A DNA stretch of 64,000 nucleotides from Alteromonadaceae bacterium (GCA_013216015.1 JABSOI010000032.1:1-64000); one strand, 5' to 3'. Shown: positions 17,303 to 28,030, numbered from the stretch's first letter. The notes: generated by a model from the letters alone, not told the origin. Program-made: numbers and translations.

Positions 17303-17418
17303 TTTAATTTCCTTTAATTTAAAGCTAAAGAACCTTCTCTTTAGCTTGTTTTAATTGTTGTAATAGGGTTTAACTTAATAAGATAAAAGTTTATGGTTAA
17401 TCACTATCTGATACGCGT

Positions 17419-19125
17419 TTATTTTTTGCCATCGGCACCATCTATCATAGGTAAGTCTAAACCTTGTTCTTTCGCGCAATTAATCGCGATATCGTAACCT
17501 GCATCGGCGTGACGCATAACGCCTGTGGCAGGATCATTCCAAAGTACCCGGGCAATACGTGTGTGTGCCTGCTCTGTCCCGTCAGCAACAATTACAATAC
17601 CGGCGTGTTGACTGAAGCCCATTCCTACACCGCCTCCGTGATGAATACTTACCCAGGTGGCACCGCCAGAAGTTGACAATAAAGCATTCAGTAACGGCCA
17701 ATCTGAAACTGCATCAGAGCCATCCATCATGCTTTCAGTTTCACGGTTTGGTGAAGCAACTGAGCCTGAGTCCAAGTGGTCGCGACCAATAACGACGGGA
17801 GCAGATAATTCTCTATTTTTTACCATTTCGTTAAACGCTAAAGCTAAACGAGCACGATCTTTTAAGCCAACCCAGCAAATGCGTGATGGTAAACCTTGAA
17901 AGGCAATGCGCTCCCTCGCCATATCCAACCAATTATGAAGTTGTGGATTATCAGGAATTAATTCTTTAACTTTGGCATCTGTTTTATATATATCTTCCGG
18001 ATCTCCGGATAATGCCACCCAACGGAATGGACCAATACCTTCACAAAATAAAGGACGAATATAGGCGGGTACAAAACCTGGGAAATCAAAGGCATTTTTA
18101 ACGCCTTCTTCGAAAGCCATTTGACGAATATTGTTACCGTAATCAGTTGTTGCAGAGCCTGCTGCTTGTAAATCAAGCATAGCTTTTACTTGTATTGCCA
18201 TAGATTGCTTGGCAGCTTTCACTACTTTAGCTTCGTCCTTCTCACGCATTTCTGCTGCATATTCCATGGTCCAACCTTTAGGCAGGTAACCATTTAATGG
18301 ATCATGAGCCGAAGTTTGATCAGTAACAACATCAGGAGCAATACCACGTTTTACTAATTCAGGAAATACATCTGCGGCATTACCTAACAAGCCAACTGAA
18401 ATTGTTTCGCCTTTGGCCTTTGCTTTATTGATGATGTCTAATGCATCATCCAAGCTGGTTGCTTTAACATCAACGTAACGTGTCTGAATACGGAAATCGA
18501 TACGAGACTCATCACATTCAACCACTAATGCTGAAAAACCTGCCATAGTTGCAGCTAGAGGTTGTGCACCACCCATACCGCCTAAACCACCGGTAAGTAT
18601 CCATTTGCCGCTGGCGTTGCCATTAAAATGTTGTTTTGCCATAGAAACAAAAGTTTCGTAAGTCCCTTGAATTATGCCTTGAGAACCAATGTAAATCCAT
18701 GAACCTGCGGTCATTTGACCGTACATCATCAAACCTTTTTTATCGAGCTCGTTAAAGTGTTCCCAGTTGCCCCAATTAGGTACCAGATTTGAGTTCGCGA
18801 TTAATACACGGGGTGCATCAGTATGAGTTTTAAAAACACCAACTGGTTTGCCTGACTGCACCATTAAGGTTTCGTCGTCTTCTAACCTGTCAAGTGTTTC
18901 AATAATTTTGTCGTAGCATTGCCAGTTACGGGCAGCACGACCAATACCGCCATAAACCACTAATGATTTCGGATGCTCAGCTACTTCTGGATCCAGATTA
19001 TTCATCAGCATGCGTTTTGCTGCTTCCGTTAACCAGCTTTTGGCTGTTATTTTACTGCCTCGTGGTGCACGAATGATACGGCTGTCATCAAAACGGCTGG
19101 CTGCTACATTTTTTGCTGTCGTCAT
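17419..19125 (-). CDS. hutU: Urocanate hydratase
   Basis: A 568-residue protein, close to the usual 550-560. It hydrates urocanate to imidazolonepropionate using bound NAD+ as electrophile. Recognisable blocks are [39 protein letters not shown] (NAD-binding glycine-rich region near 175) and [17 protein letters not shown] near 490 with the active-site region. It is flanked by hutC upstream (107-nt gap) and hutH downstream, all on the minus strand, giving the order hutC-hutU-hutH. Confidence 0.98.
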   Translation of the reverse strand: MTTAKNVAASRFDDSRIIRAPRGSKITAKSWLTEAAKRMLMNNLDPEVAEHPKSLVVYGGIGRAARNWQCYDKIIETLDRLEDDETLMVQSGKPVGVFKTHTDAPRVLIANSNLVPNWGNWEHFNELDKKGLMMYGQMTAGSWIYIGSQGIIQGTYETFVSMAKQHFNGNASGKWILTGGLGGMGGAQPLAATMAGFSALVVECDESRIDFRIQTRYVDVKATSLDDALDIINKAKAKGETISVGLLGNAADVFPELVKRGIAPDVVTDQTSAHDPLNGYLPKGWTMEYAAEMREKDEAKVVKAAKQSMAIQVKAMLDLQAAGSATTDYGNNIRQMAFEEGVKNAFDFPGFVPAYIRPLFCEGIGPFRWVALSGDPEDIYKTDAKVKELIPDNPQLHNWLDMARERIAFQGLPSRICWVGLKDRARLALAFNEMVKNRELSAPVVIGRDHLDSGSVASPNRETESMMDGSDAVSDWPLLNALLSTSGGATWVSIHHGGGVGMGFSQHAGIVIVADGTEQAHTRIARVLWNDPATGVMRHADAGYDIAINCAKEQGLDLPMIDGADGKK

Positions 19126-19231
19126 GCTGTAATCCCCAATAGGTGTTCTAAAATTATTGTTACTAAAATTGATGTGTTCAAAATTAATGCGTACTTAAAT
19201 ATATACCCAAATAGTTTGGCTTGATCGTCTT

Positions 19232-20017
19232 TTAAAAAACTAAATGGCCGCCAAGACGGTACTTGTTTCCAGGTGATGTTAATATTGCAAAACTAACAAC
19301 ACCTTGACTTGACCAAGTTCGGCGTTTTATTTGCAGGCAAGGAGTGGATTCACTTATCGCAAGTAATTTACAGTTATTGGCCGGTGCTAATATCGCTTCA
19401 ACCTCATGAGTGGCTTCTGTTAACGGTGCTTCGCAAGATAAATATTCGTGTGGTGTGATTTCGGCAAAATTCTGTTGTAGATAATCAGGTACCAGGCTGG
19501 TGTTGACATAACGTTGCTCTAACTGGATCGGTTCATTATTTTCAAAGTGTAGAACTTCTGAATAAAATACTGATTCAGTGAGTTTAAGATCCAGTAAAAT
19601 AGCTATTTCTTCATTGACTGCTACAGATTTCAATTGTAACTGCATGGCACTGTGGGTATGGCCGAGATCACTGATTTCATCAGCAATGTTTCTTATTTCC
19701 AATAATGAAGACTGAGATTTCAAGGTAGCAACAAAAGTTCCTGCGCCCTGTGATCGAATTAGCAAGCCTTGCTCAGTAAGCTCTTGCACGGCGCGTCTGG
19801 CGGTCATACGACTGACATTGAACTGCAAGGCCAATTCATTTTCTGAAGGGACTTTAGTGTGTTGTTGCCATTGACCTGATTCAATATTGTCACAAATATG
19901 TTTTTTGATAATGGTGAACTTGGGCGGGTTGGCTGGTTTAACCTTCTGTCTGGTATTTTCTTTTGTGATTTTTTTTGTACTGTTGTTTTTACTGTTTATT
20001 TTAAGTAATTGGGTCAT
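19232..20017 (-). CDS. hutC: Histidine utilisation repressor, GntR family
   Basis: A 261-residue GntR/HutC-type repressor: N-terminal winged helix (ENELALQFNVSRMTARRAVQ near residues 60-78, GLLIRSQGAGTFVA near 87) and a C-terminal UTRA ligand-binding domain (HTHSAMQLQLKSVAVNEEIA to the end), which in this family binds urocanate. An N-terminal lysine-rich extension of about 30 residues precedes the domain and is unusual in length. It is divergent from hutI with two HutC-type operators between them, so it presumably represses both directions including itself. Confidence 0.95.
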   Translation of the reverse strand: MTQLLKINSKNNSTKKITKENTRQKVKPANPPKFTIIKKHICDNIESGQWQQHTKVPSENELALQFNVSRMTARRAVQELTEQGLLIRSQGAGTFVATLKSQSSLLEIRNIADEISDLGHTHSAMQLQLKSVAVNEEIAILLDLKLTESVFYSEVLHFENNEPIQLEQRYVNTSLVPDYLQQNFAEITPHEYLSCEAPLTEATHEVEAILAPANNCKLLAISESTPCLQIKRRTWSSQGVVSFAILTSPGNKYRLGGHLVF

Positions 20018-20042
20018 TGTTATATCTGTTCACTCACTTTAA

Positions 20043-20096
20043 CTTGTATATACAATGTCACAAATTATTGGCAAAAACAAGGGTTGTATATACAAG
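20043..20096. promoter_or_regulatory. Two HutC operators in the hutC-hutI divergent region
   Basis: The 12-bp palindrome TTGTATATACAA occurs twice, at 20044-20055 and 20084-20095, exactly 40 bp centre to centre (nearly four helical turns, same DNA face). TTGTATATACAA is the known core of HutC operators in proteobacteria. A half-like TTGTATATTCCCG follows near 20136. The arrangement suggests cooperative or looped repression of both hutC and hutI, relieved by urocanate. Confidence 0.85.
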
Positions 20097-20245
20097 TTTG
20101 CTTGTCAATTTTATATCGGTTAAGGTGGTGTGCATTGTATATTCCCGTATAATTTAGCAAAATCATCACACTTTTGTTTTTTGATTTTTTTCTTGATTTA
20201 GTTACTTGAATCAGTTTATTTTTTGTTTCTCAAGCAGGCAGGTTT

Positions 20246-21475
20246 ATGAATACTTCACGTTGGCAAACACTTTGGTTAAACATTAATTTAGCAACAATGA
20301 CACAAGGAAGCTCTGGTTATGGGGTTATTGAAGAGGCTGCTTTAGCTATTAGTGAAGGAAAAATAGTCTGGCTTGGTAAAGCACAGGACTTACCCGGGTT
20401 TGATAAAGCGAATGTAGATGTTATTGATGGTAAAGGGCACTGGATGACACCGGGCTTAATAGATTGTCATACTCATCTGGTTTATGGAGGTAACCGTGCC
20501 AATGAATTTGAGATGCGATTACAAGGTAAAAGTTATGAGGAAATTGCTAAAGCAGGCGGTGGAATAGTTTCTACGGTGAAGGCAACAAGAGCAGCAACGG
20601 AAGATGAGTTGTTAGCTGAAGCATTACCTAGACTGACTGCTTTACATCAACAAGGTGTGACTACAGTTGAAATAAAGTCAGGATATGGATTAGATACGAT
20701 AACAGAAATTAAAATGTTGAAAGTAGCTGGCCAGCTCAGTGAAAAGCTGCCGGTAACGGTTAAGCGTACCTTTCTTGGTGCTCATGCTGTTCCAGTGGAA
20801 TATAAAGATGATCCTGATGCTTACATCAATTTAGTTTGCAATGAAATGATACCACAAGTGGCTGAGCAAAAGTTAGCTGATGCTGTTGATGTGTTTTGTG
20901 AAGGTATTGGTTTTGATCTCCAGCAAACCGAATGTGTTTTTGCCACAGCGAAACAGCATGATTTACGTATAAAAGTGCATGCAGAGCAGTTATCTGATTT
21001 GGGCGGCACAGAATTAGCAGCAAGATATAATGCATTGTCTTCAGATCATCTTGAATTTTTATCCGAAGCTGGCGTTAAAGCAATGAGTGAGGCAAACATG
21101 ACCGCGGTTTTATTACCGGGTGCTTTTTACTTTTTACGGGAAACAAAACAGCCGCCAATAGAATACTTACGTAAATATGGTGTGGCTATGGCTATTGCCA
21201 CAGACGCTAATCCAGGCTCTTCACCAATTTGCTCCTTGCAATTAATGCTGAATATGGCCTGTACCCTGTTCAGATTAACACCAGCAGAGGCTTTGGCAGG
21301 AGTGACTTGTCACGGTGCAAAAGCTTTGGGTTTATCAGCAACTAAGGGTATGTTAAAAGTAGGATACGATGCCGATTTAGCCTGTTGGGATATTGAACAA
21401 CCAGCAGAGCTTTGTTATCAGTTTGGCGTTAATCCTTTGTCTGCATTGATTAAAGCTGGAAGAAAAGTAATCTAA
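20246..21475 (+). CDS. hutI: Imidazolonepropionase
   Basis: A 409-residue amidohydrolase. It hydrolyses imidazolone-5-propionate to N-formimino-L-glutamate, the third histidine-degradation step. Metal-binding [10 protein letters not shown] near residue 73, [13 protein letters not shown] near 245 and the metal-ligand Asp in [12 protein letters not shown] near 318 are all intact. It is transcribed divergently from hutCUH, behind the HutC operators. No formiminoglutamase (hutG) or formiminoglutamate deiminase (hutF) gene is in the window, so the last step must be encoded elsewhere. Confidence 0.98.
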   Translation: MNTSRWQTLWLNINLATMTQGSSGYGVIEEAALAISEGKIVWLGKAQDLPGFDKANVDVIDGKGHWMTPGLIDCHTHLVYGGNRANEFEMRLQGKSYEEIAKAGGGIVSTVKATRAATEDELLAEALPRLTALHQQGVTTVEIKSGYGLDTITEIKMLKVAGQLSEKLPVTVKRTFLGAHAVPVEYKDDPDAYINLVCNEMIPQVAEQKLADAVDVFCEGIGFDLQQTECVFATAKQHDLRIKVHAEQLSDLGGTELAARYNALSSDHLEFLSEAGVKAMSEANMTAVLLPGAFYFLRETKQPPIEYLRKYGVAMAIATDANPGSSPICSLQLMLNMACTLFRLTPAEALAGVTCHGAKALGLSATKGMLKVGYDADLACWDIEQPAELCYQFGVNPLSALIKAGRKVI

Positions 21476-21514
21476 TTGGTATTTCTGTACAAAACTCATC
21501 GTATTGCGTAGTCT

Positions 21515-21926
21515 TATACCCAAGCTGCTTGGAAATGCAGGATTGTGCAAGTCGAGAAACGGTTATATGCAAGGCATTGAATTTTGTACATGGTTTTTCC
21601 ATTTAAAAATTCAATAACGCAGGAGATAGCCGTTTATCGCCTTGCCGAAGGGAGCAAAGCTAGAACATCAGTACCGCGTTGCATACATGGATGTATGTAC
21701 TTAGGTTTTGTCTGGAACTAAAAACCTGTGCATACATGGATGTATGTACTTAGGTTTTGTCTGGAACTAAAAACCTGTGCATACATGGATGTATGTACTT
21801 AGGTTTTGTCTGGAACTAAAAACCTGTGCAACACTTTATAAGGGAATAACCATTATATGCGTGTTGCGCCTTGCTCTGATGTCCTAGCTTAGCTCTGAAC
21901 CTGTATTTCCAAGTAGCTTGGGTATA
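21515..21926. mobile_element. MITE-like element with internal 49-bp tandem repeats
   Basis: Imperfect terminal inverted repeats (TATACCCAAGCTGCTTGGAA at 21515-21534; complement at 21906-21926) bound about 412 bp. Inside are three identical 49-bp tandem units (21681-21729, 21730-21778, 21779-21827), each with the hairpin AGGTTTT-11nt-AAAACCT. Related hairpins recur at 27841-27867 and 27941-27966, and the left-end sequence recurs at 61411-61470. It fills the space between hutI and the EAL gene and has no coding capacity. A duplicated spacer-free unit excludes CRISPR. Confidence 0.65.
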
Positions 21927-21966
21927 ATGTTATCTGTATTGGTTTTCATTGAGTTACAGGTTTTAT

Positions 21967-24135
21967 ATGACTTGCTGTTATTTACAAAATTTCTCTTTAG
22001 TAAAGATCTTACTTGCTGGTTTTGTTGCAGGCTTTAGTTTGCTGCCATTTCCGGCATTTGCTGCATTGCCCGTTTTCTCTTTTGTTGAATTCAACATTGC
22101 CTTTGTGTTGGGTTTAAGTTTACCTGTACTGATTATTGCCGCATTGATGAAACCAGTCGTTGAGATAAAATGGCGATTTCCTGCACTTATTACTTTGTCT
22201 TTGCTAAGTATGTTATATGCGATTGCATATTTGCATTCATATCAGGTTATTGTCTTATTATCCTCAGGAATGATTTTTTTAACTTTACTATATTTGTGGC
22301 CATTCAGTAAAACTAATGATGAGCCACAGAGTATTTCTGAACATAGTTCTTTATTTTCAAAAGCGAAAAAGATTAGTCGTATCAGTATTAGCAGCTGTGC
22401 GATTATATTTTTAGTCTTATTATGGTTTTTTCCAAAAATAGATGCATATAATTCATGGGCATTATGCTCATCGGTAATTTTACTCATTGCTGCTTTACAC
22501 CTAGCTATTTATTTCTTTAATCAAATTCGTAAACAGGATCATAAACAACGAAATAAAAGCACAGAAATTTATCGTTTGGTGATCCAGTGGTTGGTTAACT
22601 CGACCTATGTTGTTGCTATGTTTTTATGGCTAAATACTACAATTGATATTGTTTGGTTAGTTATTGCCTGTGTTTTAAGTTATTTAGTTACTTTAATTAA
22701 TGGTAGTTGGTTTTTGGTACAACGGGTATTAGCTGTATTGCCGACCAAAGTTGAAGATGAAAAAATAAGCCTGGAAGATTTATTTTCTTTTACTCATGAT
22801 CCTGCTACTAACTTACCTTCATATCAGCAAGCACTAAATCGATTTGAACAATTAGTTAAATTAAGTGAAAAAAAGAGGTTTGCTGCGATAGTCTTCAAAC
22901 CCATAAATTTTCAGCAGGTAAATACTGTTTTAGGCCATCATAATTCCGATATTTTATTGTTACAGCTTGCTTATTGTTTGCAGAAAAAAGTGGTGGAGAA
23001 TGATTATTTAGTTAATTTTGATGGTGATCAGCAACCGATCAGATTAGCACGGTTACATGGATTACACTTTTTAGTGGTTATTGATTTAGCGGCTAGTCAC
23101 CATCCTGAAAAAATACTTATTAATGATTTATGTCAGCAACTATCGGCCGCTGTGCCCGACGCGATGAGTTTTAAGAGTTTTTCATTGAATTTTAAATTAT
23201 TATTTGGTGCGGCTATTTTTGGCGAGCATGGTGATAACGTATCAGAAGTAATTGCTCACGCAGGTGATGCATTATTATCAACAGAAACAGAGCAACAATT
23301 CTTAACTTATTTTGATAATAGTAGCGTGCTGTATACTGAGCAACAATTGTTACTAATGGAATGCTTAAAACAAGATATTCTGAATGAAAATTTGCTCTGC
23401 TATATTCAACCGCAAATATCTTTGTCAGATAAAAAAATTACTGGTTTTGAATTAAAAGTACATTGGTATCATGATCAAAAGCCTCAAGAATTACAAGAAT
23501 TTGTTAAGTTAGCTGAGCATAGCGGAGAATTGTATTTGTTAACCATGCAAATGATAAAACAGGCGTTTAAAGTTTTATTTACCCTCAATAAATTAGGTTT
23601 TCCAATTCCTGTTTCCCTTAAATTGTCGAGTAAGAATTTACTTGAACCAGACTTGATTGATTTTATTGAAATGCAAATGAATCATTATAATATATCAGCA
23701 AATTATTTTTTGGTTGAACTCACTGAAAATATTATTGCTGAAGCTGGCGATCGCGTAAATGTTATTATTGCTCAGTTGAAATCTTTGGGAATTGGTATCG
23801 TTATTGACAATTTTTCAGGTAGTTATGAGGCATTACGCTATTTACGCAAGATGTCATTTGACCAAGTGAAAATTGATTGTTTCCAATTAGCCAATAGTAT
23901 TGAAAACATCGCAGATAAGGTCATTATAGATGCCTTAGTTCATTTAACGCATTCGATGCAGGTTCCTTTGGTTGGTACCAGAGTTGATTCCAATACCATC
24001 TTACGCGCATTTGAATCATTGGGAGGTGAATGCGCGCAAGGAAATACTATTCATCGGGGAGTTGTGCTGGATGAAATTGAAATATGGTTGGAAAAGTGGT
24101 TTGAACAGTACCCTGACAGCAAACCCCAGGTTTAA
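21967..24135 (+). CDS. Membrane protein with degenerate GGDEF and EAL domains
   Basis: From ATG 21967 (ACAGG before it) the product is about 722 residues; a TTG 18 nt upstream is less likely. The N-terminal 260 residues hold about seven or eight membrane segments. A GGDEF-like domain follows (about 275-450) with no GG(D/E)EF signature. The EAL-like domain (about 470-715) has FELKVHW instead of EALxRW, VELTENI, DNFSGSYEAL instead of DDFGTGY, and QVKIDCF. Loss of the catalytic acidic pair suggests no cyclic-di-GMP turnover; a receptor or scaffold role is likelier. The N-terminus may sense a membrane or small-molecule signal. Confidence 0.8.
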   Translation: MTCCYLQNFSLVKILLAGFVAGFSLLPFPAFAALPVFSFVEFNIAFVLGLSLPVLIIAALMKPVVEIKWRFPALITLSLLSMLYAIAYLHSYQVIVLLSSGMIFLTLLYLWPFSKTNDEPQSISEHSSLFSKAKKISRISISSCAIIFLVLLWFFPKIDAYNSWALCSSVILLIAALHLAIYFFNQIRKQDHKQRNKSTEIYRLVIQWLVNSTYVVAMFLWLNTTIDIVWLVIACVLSYLVTLINGSWFLVQRVLAVLPTKVEDEKISLEDLFSFTHDPATNLPSYQQALNRFEQLVKLSEKKRFAAIVFKPINFQQVNTVLGHHNSDILLLQLAYCLQKKVVENDYLVNFDGDQQPIRLARLHGLHFLVVIDLAASHHPEKILINDLCQQLSAAVPDAMSFKSFSLNFKLLFGAAIFGEHGDNVSEVIAHAGDALLSTETEQQFLTYFDNSSVLYTEQQLLLMECLKQDILNENLLCYIQPQISLSDKKITGFELKVHWYHDQKPQELQEFVKLAEHSGELYLLTMQMIKQAFKVLFTLNKLGFPIPVSLKLSSKNLLEPDLIDFIEMQMNHYNISANYFLVELTENIIAEAGDRVNVIIAQLKSLGIGIVIDNFSGSYEALRYLRKMSFDQVKIDCFQLANSIENIADKVIIDALVHLTHSMQVPLVGTRVDSNTILRAFESLGGECAQGNTIHRGVVLDEIEIWLEKWFEQYPDSKPQV

Positions 24136-24161
24136 ATTTATGCAATTATTTGCATAAATTT
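24134..24161. terminator. Bidirectional hairpin between the EAL gene and rraA
   Basis: A 12-bp perfect inverted repeat (AAATTTATGCAA, 4-nt loop, complement) sits between the convergent genes, overlapping the stop of the EAL gene. AT-rich runs flank it, so it can serve as terminator in both directions. Confidence 0.55.
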
Positions 24162-24177
24162 ACTTTGAAAAATTTTA

Positions 24178-24663
24178 TTATTCAATATCTAATGCTTCAG
24201 GTGAAAGGATCACACCAGTGTTATCAGCGTAAATATGATCATCAGGTAAAAAAGTAACACCGCCAAAGTTAATTGCCAGATCACTTTCACCAATATCATC
24301 GTCAGATGCACCCACAGGAATCGAAACTAGGCCTTGTATGCCAAGTTCAATTTCTTCTAGTGTATCAACATCACGTAGACTGCCAAAACAGATTATACCT
24401 TCCCAGCCGTTTTTTCCTGCGGTAGCTGCGATTTCACCATCAATTAATGCACGTCGTGTTGAACCACCGCCATCAATAACCAGAACTTTACCATGGCCAT
24501 CAGTAGCAACGATTTGGCTGATCAAGCCATTATTTTCAAAACATTTGATTGTAACAACTTTACCGCCAAAAGAGTTTCGACCACCGTAGTTACTAAAAAT
24601 AGGTTCAACCACATCAACAAGGTCTGCATATGTGTTACATAATTCTGAGGTATTGTATTCCAT
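24178..24663 (-). CDS. rraA: Regulator of ribonuclease activity A
   Basis: A 161-residue protein, the usual RraA length. RraA forms a trimeric ring that binds RNase E and RhlB and dampens RNA decay. Family features: [20 protein letters not shown] at the N-terminus, [25 protein letters not shown] (glycine-rich loop split near 50-75) and [20 protein letters not shown] near 85-105. It is convergent with the EAL gene and downstream of a MITE-bearing intergenic region. Confidence 0.95.
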   Translation of the reverse strand: MEYNTSELCNTYADLVDVVEPIFSNYGGRNSFGGKVVTIKCFENNGLISQIVATDGHGKVLVIDGGGSTRRALIDGEIAATAGKNGWEGIICFGSLRDVDTLEEIELGIQGLVSIPVGASDDDIGESDLAINFGGVTFLPDDHIYADNTGVILSPEALDIE

Positions 24664-24932
24664 AATATTTCCTTTGGGAAAGCCGAATTCGGACTAGTGG
24701 ACTATTATTGTTTATGAGTATAACGTGCTGGTTGATAGTCTCAATAGTAACTTGTTATTACTTTTTAAATTTAGCACATCAACATTTAAATACAATAAAG
24801 TTTTTTATCATCATTGTTCTATCTTTGGTTATTTATAGCTATATAAAATAAATATCTGGTTATTAATTGATTAGGTAAAACTCATGTTAATTAAGCATAA
24901 ACTTATCGCAAATTTTGACGTATTGGTTGTTA

Positions 24933-25145
24933 ATACCAATTGTACTAAGTAAGTGATCACCCTCGATGGTCTATGTAGTTCCTATTAAGGATATTGCACA
25001 GCATCAGGGCAGGCAGCACAATGCAATGCGCAGATGAGTGAATAGTTAACCTGAATTCAGGTTAGTTATCTAAACAAGCGATGATACTACAGGATGAAGT
25101 TAGCCAGTTTCAGGTATGATCGCCATTAATTATTGTAATTGGTAT
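24933..25145. mobile_element. ATACCAATT-family MITE
   Basis: Starts ATACCAATTGTACTAAGTAAG at 24933 and ends with AATTGGTAT at 25137-25145, giving short terminal inverted repeats around 213 bp of non-coding DNA. Relatives with the same ends lie at 27765-28024 and 56555-56731. The rest of the 24664-25219 gap is AT-rich and shows no gene. Confidence 0.5.
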
Positions 25146-25219
25146 TAAACAAGCTTAAACACCTGATCAACTTACATTCGCTAGCTTGGTTATATGCGAT
25201 ATAAATGAGGGAATTAATA

Positions 25220-25591
25220 CTAAACTTCTTTAAAATTTATTGAAGCTTCACGGCTTTTATTGCTGGCATTAGTTTCAGTTAAATAAAGTTGCCACCGTTC
25301 GTTTTGTTCCTGATAAAGAGCATTTAGATATTCTGCAGAGTAAATAGCGTTGTGATTATCATCGAAAATAAAGCGATAACCGTGTTTACCGACTGATTCA
25401 ATGTTGAGTAATTTAACTTGTTTTTTATGAAATACGCATGAAAAATTACCTATTTCCACACTGGCCTTTTCTTTTAAGGGTGAAAAGACCCTTAAATATT
25501 CAAAACTATATTGGTAAATATTGTCAGGTTCGAAAGTAATGTGTAAAGTTGATTGTGATGAGTCAATTTTCAACTGGCTAATATTCATCAT
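25220..25591 (-). CDS. DUF971 family protein
   Basis: A 123-residue protein of the DUF971 (gamma-butyrobetaine hydroxylase-like N-terminal) family: LKIDSSQSTLHITFEPDN, YSFEYLRVFSP, and VGKHGYRFIFDDNHNAIYSA are the typical blocks. Several proteobacteria encode such a protein directly after hslU, as here (126-nt gap, same strand). In larger proteins this domain binds zinc, but the cysteine/histidine set is incomplete here. Function is unknown; a link to HslUV is only by neighbourhood. Confidence 0.85.
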   Translation of the reverse strand: MMNISQLKIDSSQSTLHITFEPDNIYQYSFEYLRVFSPLKEKASVEIGNFSCVFHKKQVKLLNIESVGKHGYRFIFDDNHNAIYSAEYLNALYQEQNERWQLYLTETNASNKSREASINFKEV

Positions 25592-25666
25592 TTATTTGTC
25601 TTTTATGTATTTGTCTATTAAGTATTAGTATTTAATGTTGTTTGTTTTCGTGTTCGGGTTGAAGAT

Positions 25667-25694
25667 AGAGCTAAGTCATTGCTGAATTAGCTCT
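25667..25694 (-). terminator. Hairpin downstream of hslU
   Basis: AGAGCTAA at 25667-25674 and TTAGCTCT at 25687-25694 form an 8-bp stem with a 12-nt loop, 24 nt past the hslU stop. No U-tract follows on the minus strand, so it may be a processing or stabilising hairpin rather than an intrinsic terminator. Confidence 0.4.
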
Positions 25695-25717
25695 TCTGTC
25701 TATAGAGTAAAACAAGT

Positions 25718-27049
25718 CTATAGAATAAAACGACTTAAATCTTCATTTTTAACAAGTTCAGTTAACTTGCTTTCTACATAACTTGCGTCAATTATAATGG
25801 TTTCACCAGCACGTTCGTCTGCATTGTAGGAAATTTCCTCAATTAAACGTTCCATCATAGTATGCAGTCGACGAGCACCAATATTTTCGGTACTTTCATT
25901 AACTTGCCATGCTGCGTCAGCAACTGCCTTAATGCCGTCATCGCTAAATTCAATTTTGAGACCTTCGGTAGCCAACAATGCTATGTATTGCTCTGTTAAT
26001 GAAGCAAAAGGCTCAGTTAAAATACGAACAAAATCATCAGCACTTAATGCCTGTAACTCAACTCTTATCGGTAAACGACCTTGCAGTTCCGGGATCAGAT
26101 CTGATGGTTTTGACATTTGAAAGGCACCAGAGGCGACAAATAAAATGTGATCGGTTTTTACCATTCCATGTTTAGTACTAACGGTAGAACCCTCAATAAG
26201 AGGTAGCAAATCACGTTGTACGCCTTCACGGGATACATCAGGACCTGATGAGTCACCACGTTTGCAAATTTTATCAATTTCATCAATAAAAACGATACCA
26301 TTTTGTTCAACCGCATAAATGGCTTTTTCTTTAATGTCGTCTTGATTGACAATTTTCGCAGCTTCTTCTTCCTGCAAAGCTTTAAATGCGTCTTTAATTT
26401 TTAATTTACGTTTTTTGGTTTTGTCACTCGACATATTTTGGAACATGCCTTGCAATTGTGAGGTCATTTCTTCCATTCCTGGAGGAGCCATGATCTCTAC
26501 TCCCATTGAAGGGGCAGCTAAATCAAGTTCAATTTCTTTATCGTCAAGTTTACCTTCTCTGAGTTTCTTACGAAAAACCTGGCGAGTACTACTGTCATCA
26601 GGTTGTTCTTCATTATTACCGAAGCCATCACGTGGGGGGGGTAATAAAATGTCTAGAATACGTTCTTCGGCGGCTTCTTCAGCAGTATGCTTAACTCTGA
26701 CCATTTCTTGTTCTTTAGTGATTTTTATTGCGACATCGGCTAAATCACGAATAATAGTTTCAACTTCCTTACCAACATAACCCACTTCAGTAAACTTAGT
26801 TGCTTCAACTTTTATAAAGGGTGCGTTAGCTAATTTCGCTAACCTGCGGGCAATTTCTGTTTTACCAACACCCGTCGGGCCGATCATTAAAATATTTTTT
26901 GGTGTGACTTCAGCGCGCAATTCTTCATTAAGTTGCATTCTACGCCAGCGATTACGTAAGGCAATTGCTACGGCACGTTTTGCGTCACTTTGTCCGATAA
27001 TGTGACTATCTAATTCACTAACAATTTCACGAGGTGTCATGCTCGACAT
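25718..27049 (-). CDS. hslU: HslU, ATPase subunit of the HslUV protease
   Basis: A 443-residue AAA+ unfoldase. It forms hexamers that feed proteins into the HslV peptidase during heat and envelope stress. Visible motifs: [20 protein letters not shown] (Walker A near residue 60), the I-domain insert rich in charged residues (110-240), [12 protein letters not shown] (Walker B near 255), sensor region FVASGAFQ, and the C-terminal LSRFIL tail that docks into HslV. It follows hslV by 24 nt, the standard operon order. Confidence 0.98.
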   Translation of the reverse strand: MSSMTPREIVSELDSHIIGQSDAKRAVAIALRNRWRRMQLNEELRAEVTPKNILMIGPTGVGKTEIARRLAKLANAPFIKVEATKFTEVGYVGKEVETIIRDLADVAIKITKEQEMVRVKHTAEEAAEERILDILLPPPRDGFGNNEEQPDDSSTRQVFRKKLREGKLDDKEIELDLAAPSMGVEIMAPPGMEEMTSQLQGMFQNMSSDKTKKRKLKIKDAFKALQEEEAAKIVNQDDIKEKAIYAVEQNGIVFIDEIDKICKRGDSSGPDVSREGVQRDLLPLIEGSTVSTKHGMVKTDHILFVASGAFQMSKPSDLIPELQGRLPIRVELQALSADDFVRILTEPFASLTEQYIALLATEGLKIEFSDDGIKAVADAAWQVNESTENIGARRLHTMMERLIEEISYNADERAGETIIIDASYVESKLTELVKNEDLSRFIL

Positions 27050-27073
27050 AATAATTTCCTTACAGCTAAAGTG

Positions 27074-27592
27074 TTACAGCTCATCAATGGTGTGATTCTG
27101 ATTGGTGAAGACGCAAATGTCGCCAGCAATTTTTAGTGATTTTTCTACGATTTCTTTGGCAGACAGGTCAGTATTTTCTAATAATGCAGTGGCGGCTGAT
27201 TGGGCAAAATTGCCGCCACTGCCTATAGCGATCAGGTCTTGTTCTGGTTGTACGACATCACCATTACCCGTAATAATAAGTGAAGCTGTTTCATCGGCAA
27301 CGGCTAATAACGCCTCTAACTTTCTTAATGCTCTATCGCTACGCCAATCTTTAGCAAGCTCTACAGCTGCTTTAGTTAAATGACCCTGGTGCATTTCAAG
27401 TTTGCTTTCGAAACGTTCGAACAAAGTAAAAGCATCAGCTGTACCGCCAGCAAAGCCAGCTAATACTTTATCGTTATATAAACGACGAACTTTACGAGCA
27501 TTACCTTTCATTACTGTATTGCCAAGCGATACTTGACCGTCACCACCAATAGCTACTTTGCCGTTGCGTCTGACTGATACGATAGTAGTCAC
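27074..27592 (-). CDS. hslV: HslV, peptidase subunit of the HslUV protease
   Basis: Start chosen at GTG 27592 (GAGG nearby upstream), giving 172 residues and placing Thr2 ([20 protein letters not shown]) as the N-terminal nucleophile after Met removal; the frame is open for 17 more codons upstream but that would bury the catalytic threonine. [20 protein letters not shown] and [17 protein letters not shown] are typical of the family. It is a dodecameric threonine peptidase. It heads the hslVU operon. Confidence 0.97.
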   Translation of the reverse strand: MTTIVSVRRNGKVAIGGDGQVSLGNTVMKGNARKVRRLYNDKVLAGFAGGTADAFTLFERFESKLEMHQGHLTKAAVELAKDWRSDRALRKLEALLAVADETASLIITGNGDVVQPEQDLIAIGSGGNFAQSAATALLENTDLSAKEIVEKSLKIAGDICVFTNQNHTIDEL

Positions 27593-27764
27593 ATTAAACC
27601 TCAATATATTGGCCGATACCAGGAATGTATCAGCATTAATCATTCTAGATTAAGTTGGGTATATTTGAGAAATTTTCAAGGGGAGGGAGATGACTATTTT
27701 AAGTTCTATTAATTGTATACCCAGTCTAGTTGCTGAAATCTGCATTTCCAAGTAGCTGGGTATA

Positions 27765-28024
27765 ATACCAATTGTAATAAGTAAGTGATACTGGATTGAA
27801 TACAAGACTGTGGCCAAAAAACTTGACCACTTCAGTACTTAGGTTTTGTCTTGAACTAAAAACCTGTGCCGACATGGCAGCTCCTAGGCATCCATGCCTA
27901 CGCTGCATTAGTGCATCCATGCACGTCGATGTCAGTACTTAAGTTTTGTCTGGAACTCAAAACCTGTGCTCTTGAAAATTTATTCTCATCGATCCCTGAG
28001 TACTAATTTAATACAATTGATATC
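27765..28024. mobile_element. ATACCAATT-family MITE carrying two AGGTTTT hairpins
   Basis: Ends are ATACCAATTGTAATAAGTAAG at 27765 and ATACAATTGATAT at 28011-28024. Two copies of the AGGTTTTGTCT-GAACT-AAAACCT hairpin lie inside, at 27841-27867 and 27941-27966, showing composition with the repeat of 21681-21827. An adjacent REP-like hairpin (TATACCCAG at 27716, CTGGGTATA at 27757) abuts its left end. The block separates hslV from the ftsN-like gene and holds no gene. Confidence 0.5.
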
Positions 28025-28030
28025 AGTTAT

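Noticed and set aside
21681-21827. Possible CRISPR array (regular 49-bp repeats)
   Set aside because: The units are directly tandem with no unique spacers, there are only three, and no cas genes are present; better explained as tandem duplication inside a MITE.
26346-26780. 144-codon plus-strand frame antisense to hslU
   Set aside because: Serine-rich shadow of the conserved hslU coding strand with no ribosome binding site.
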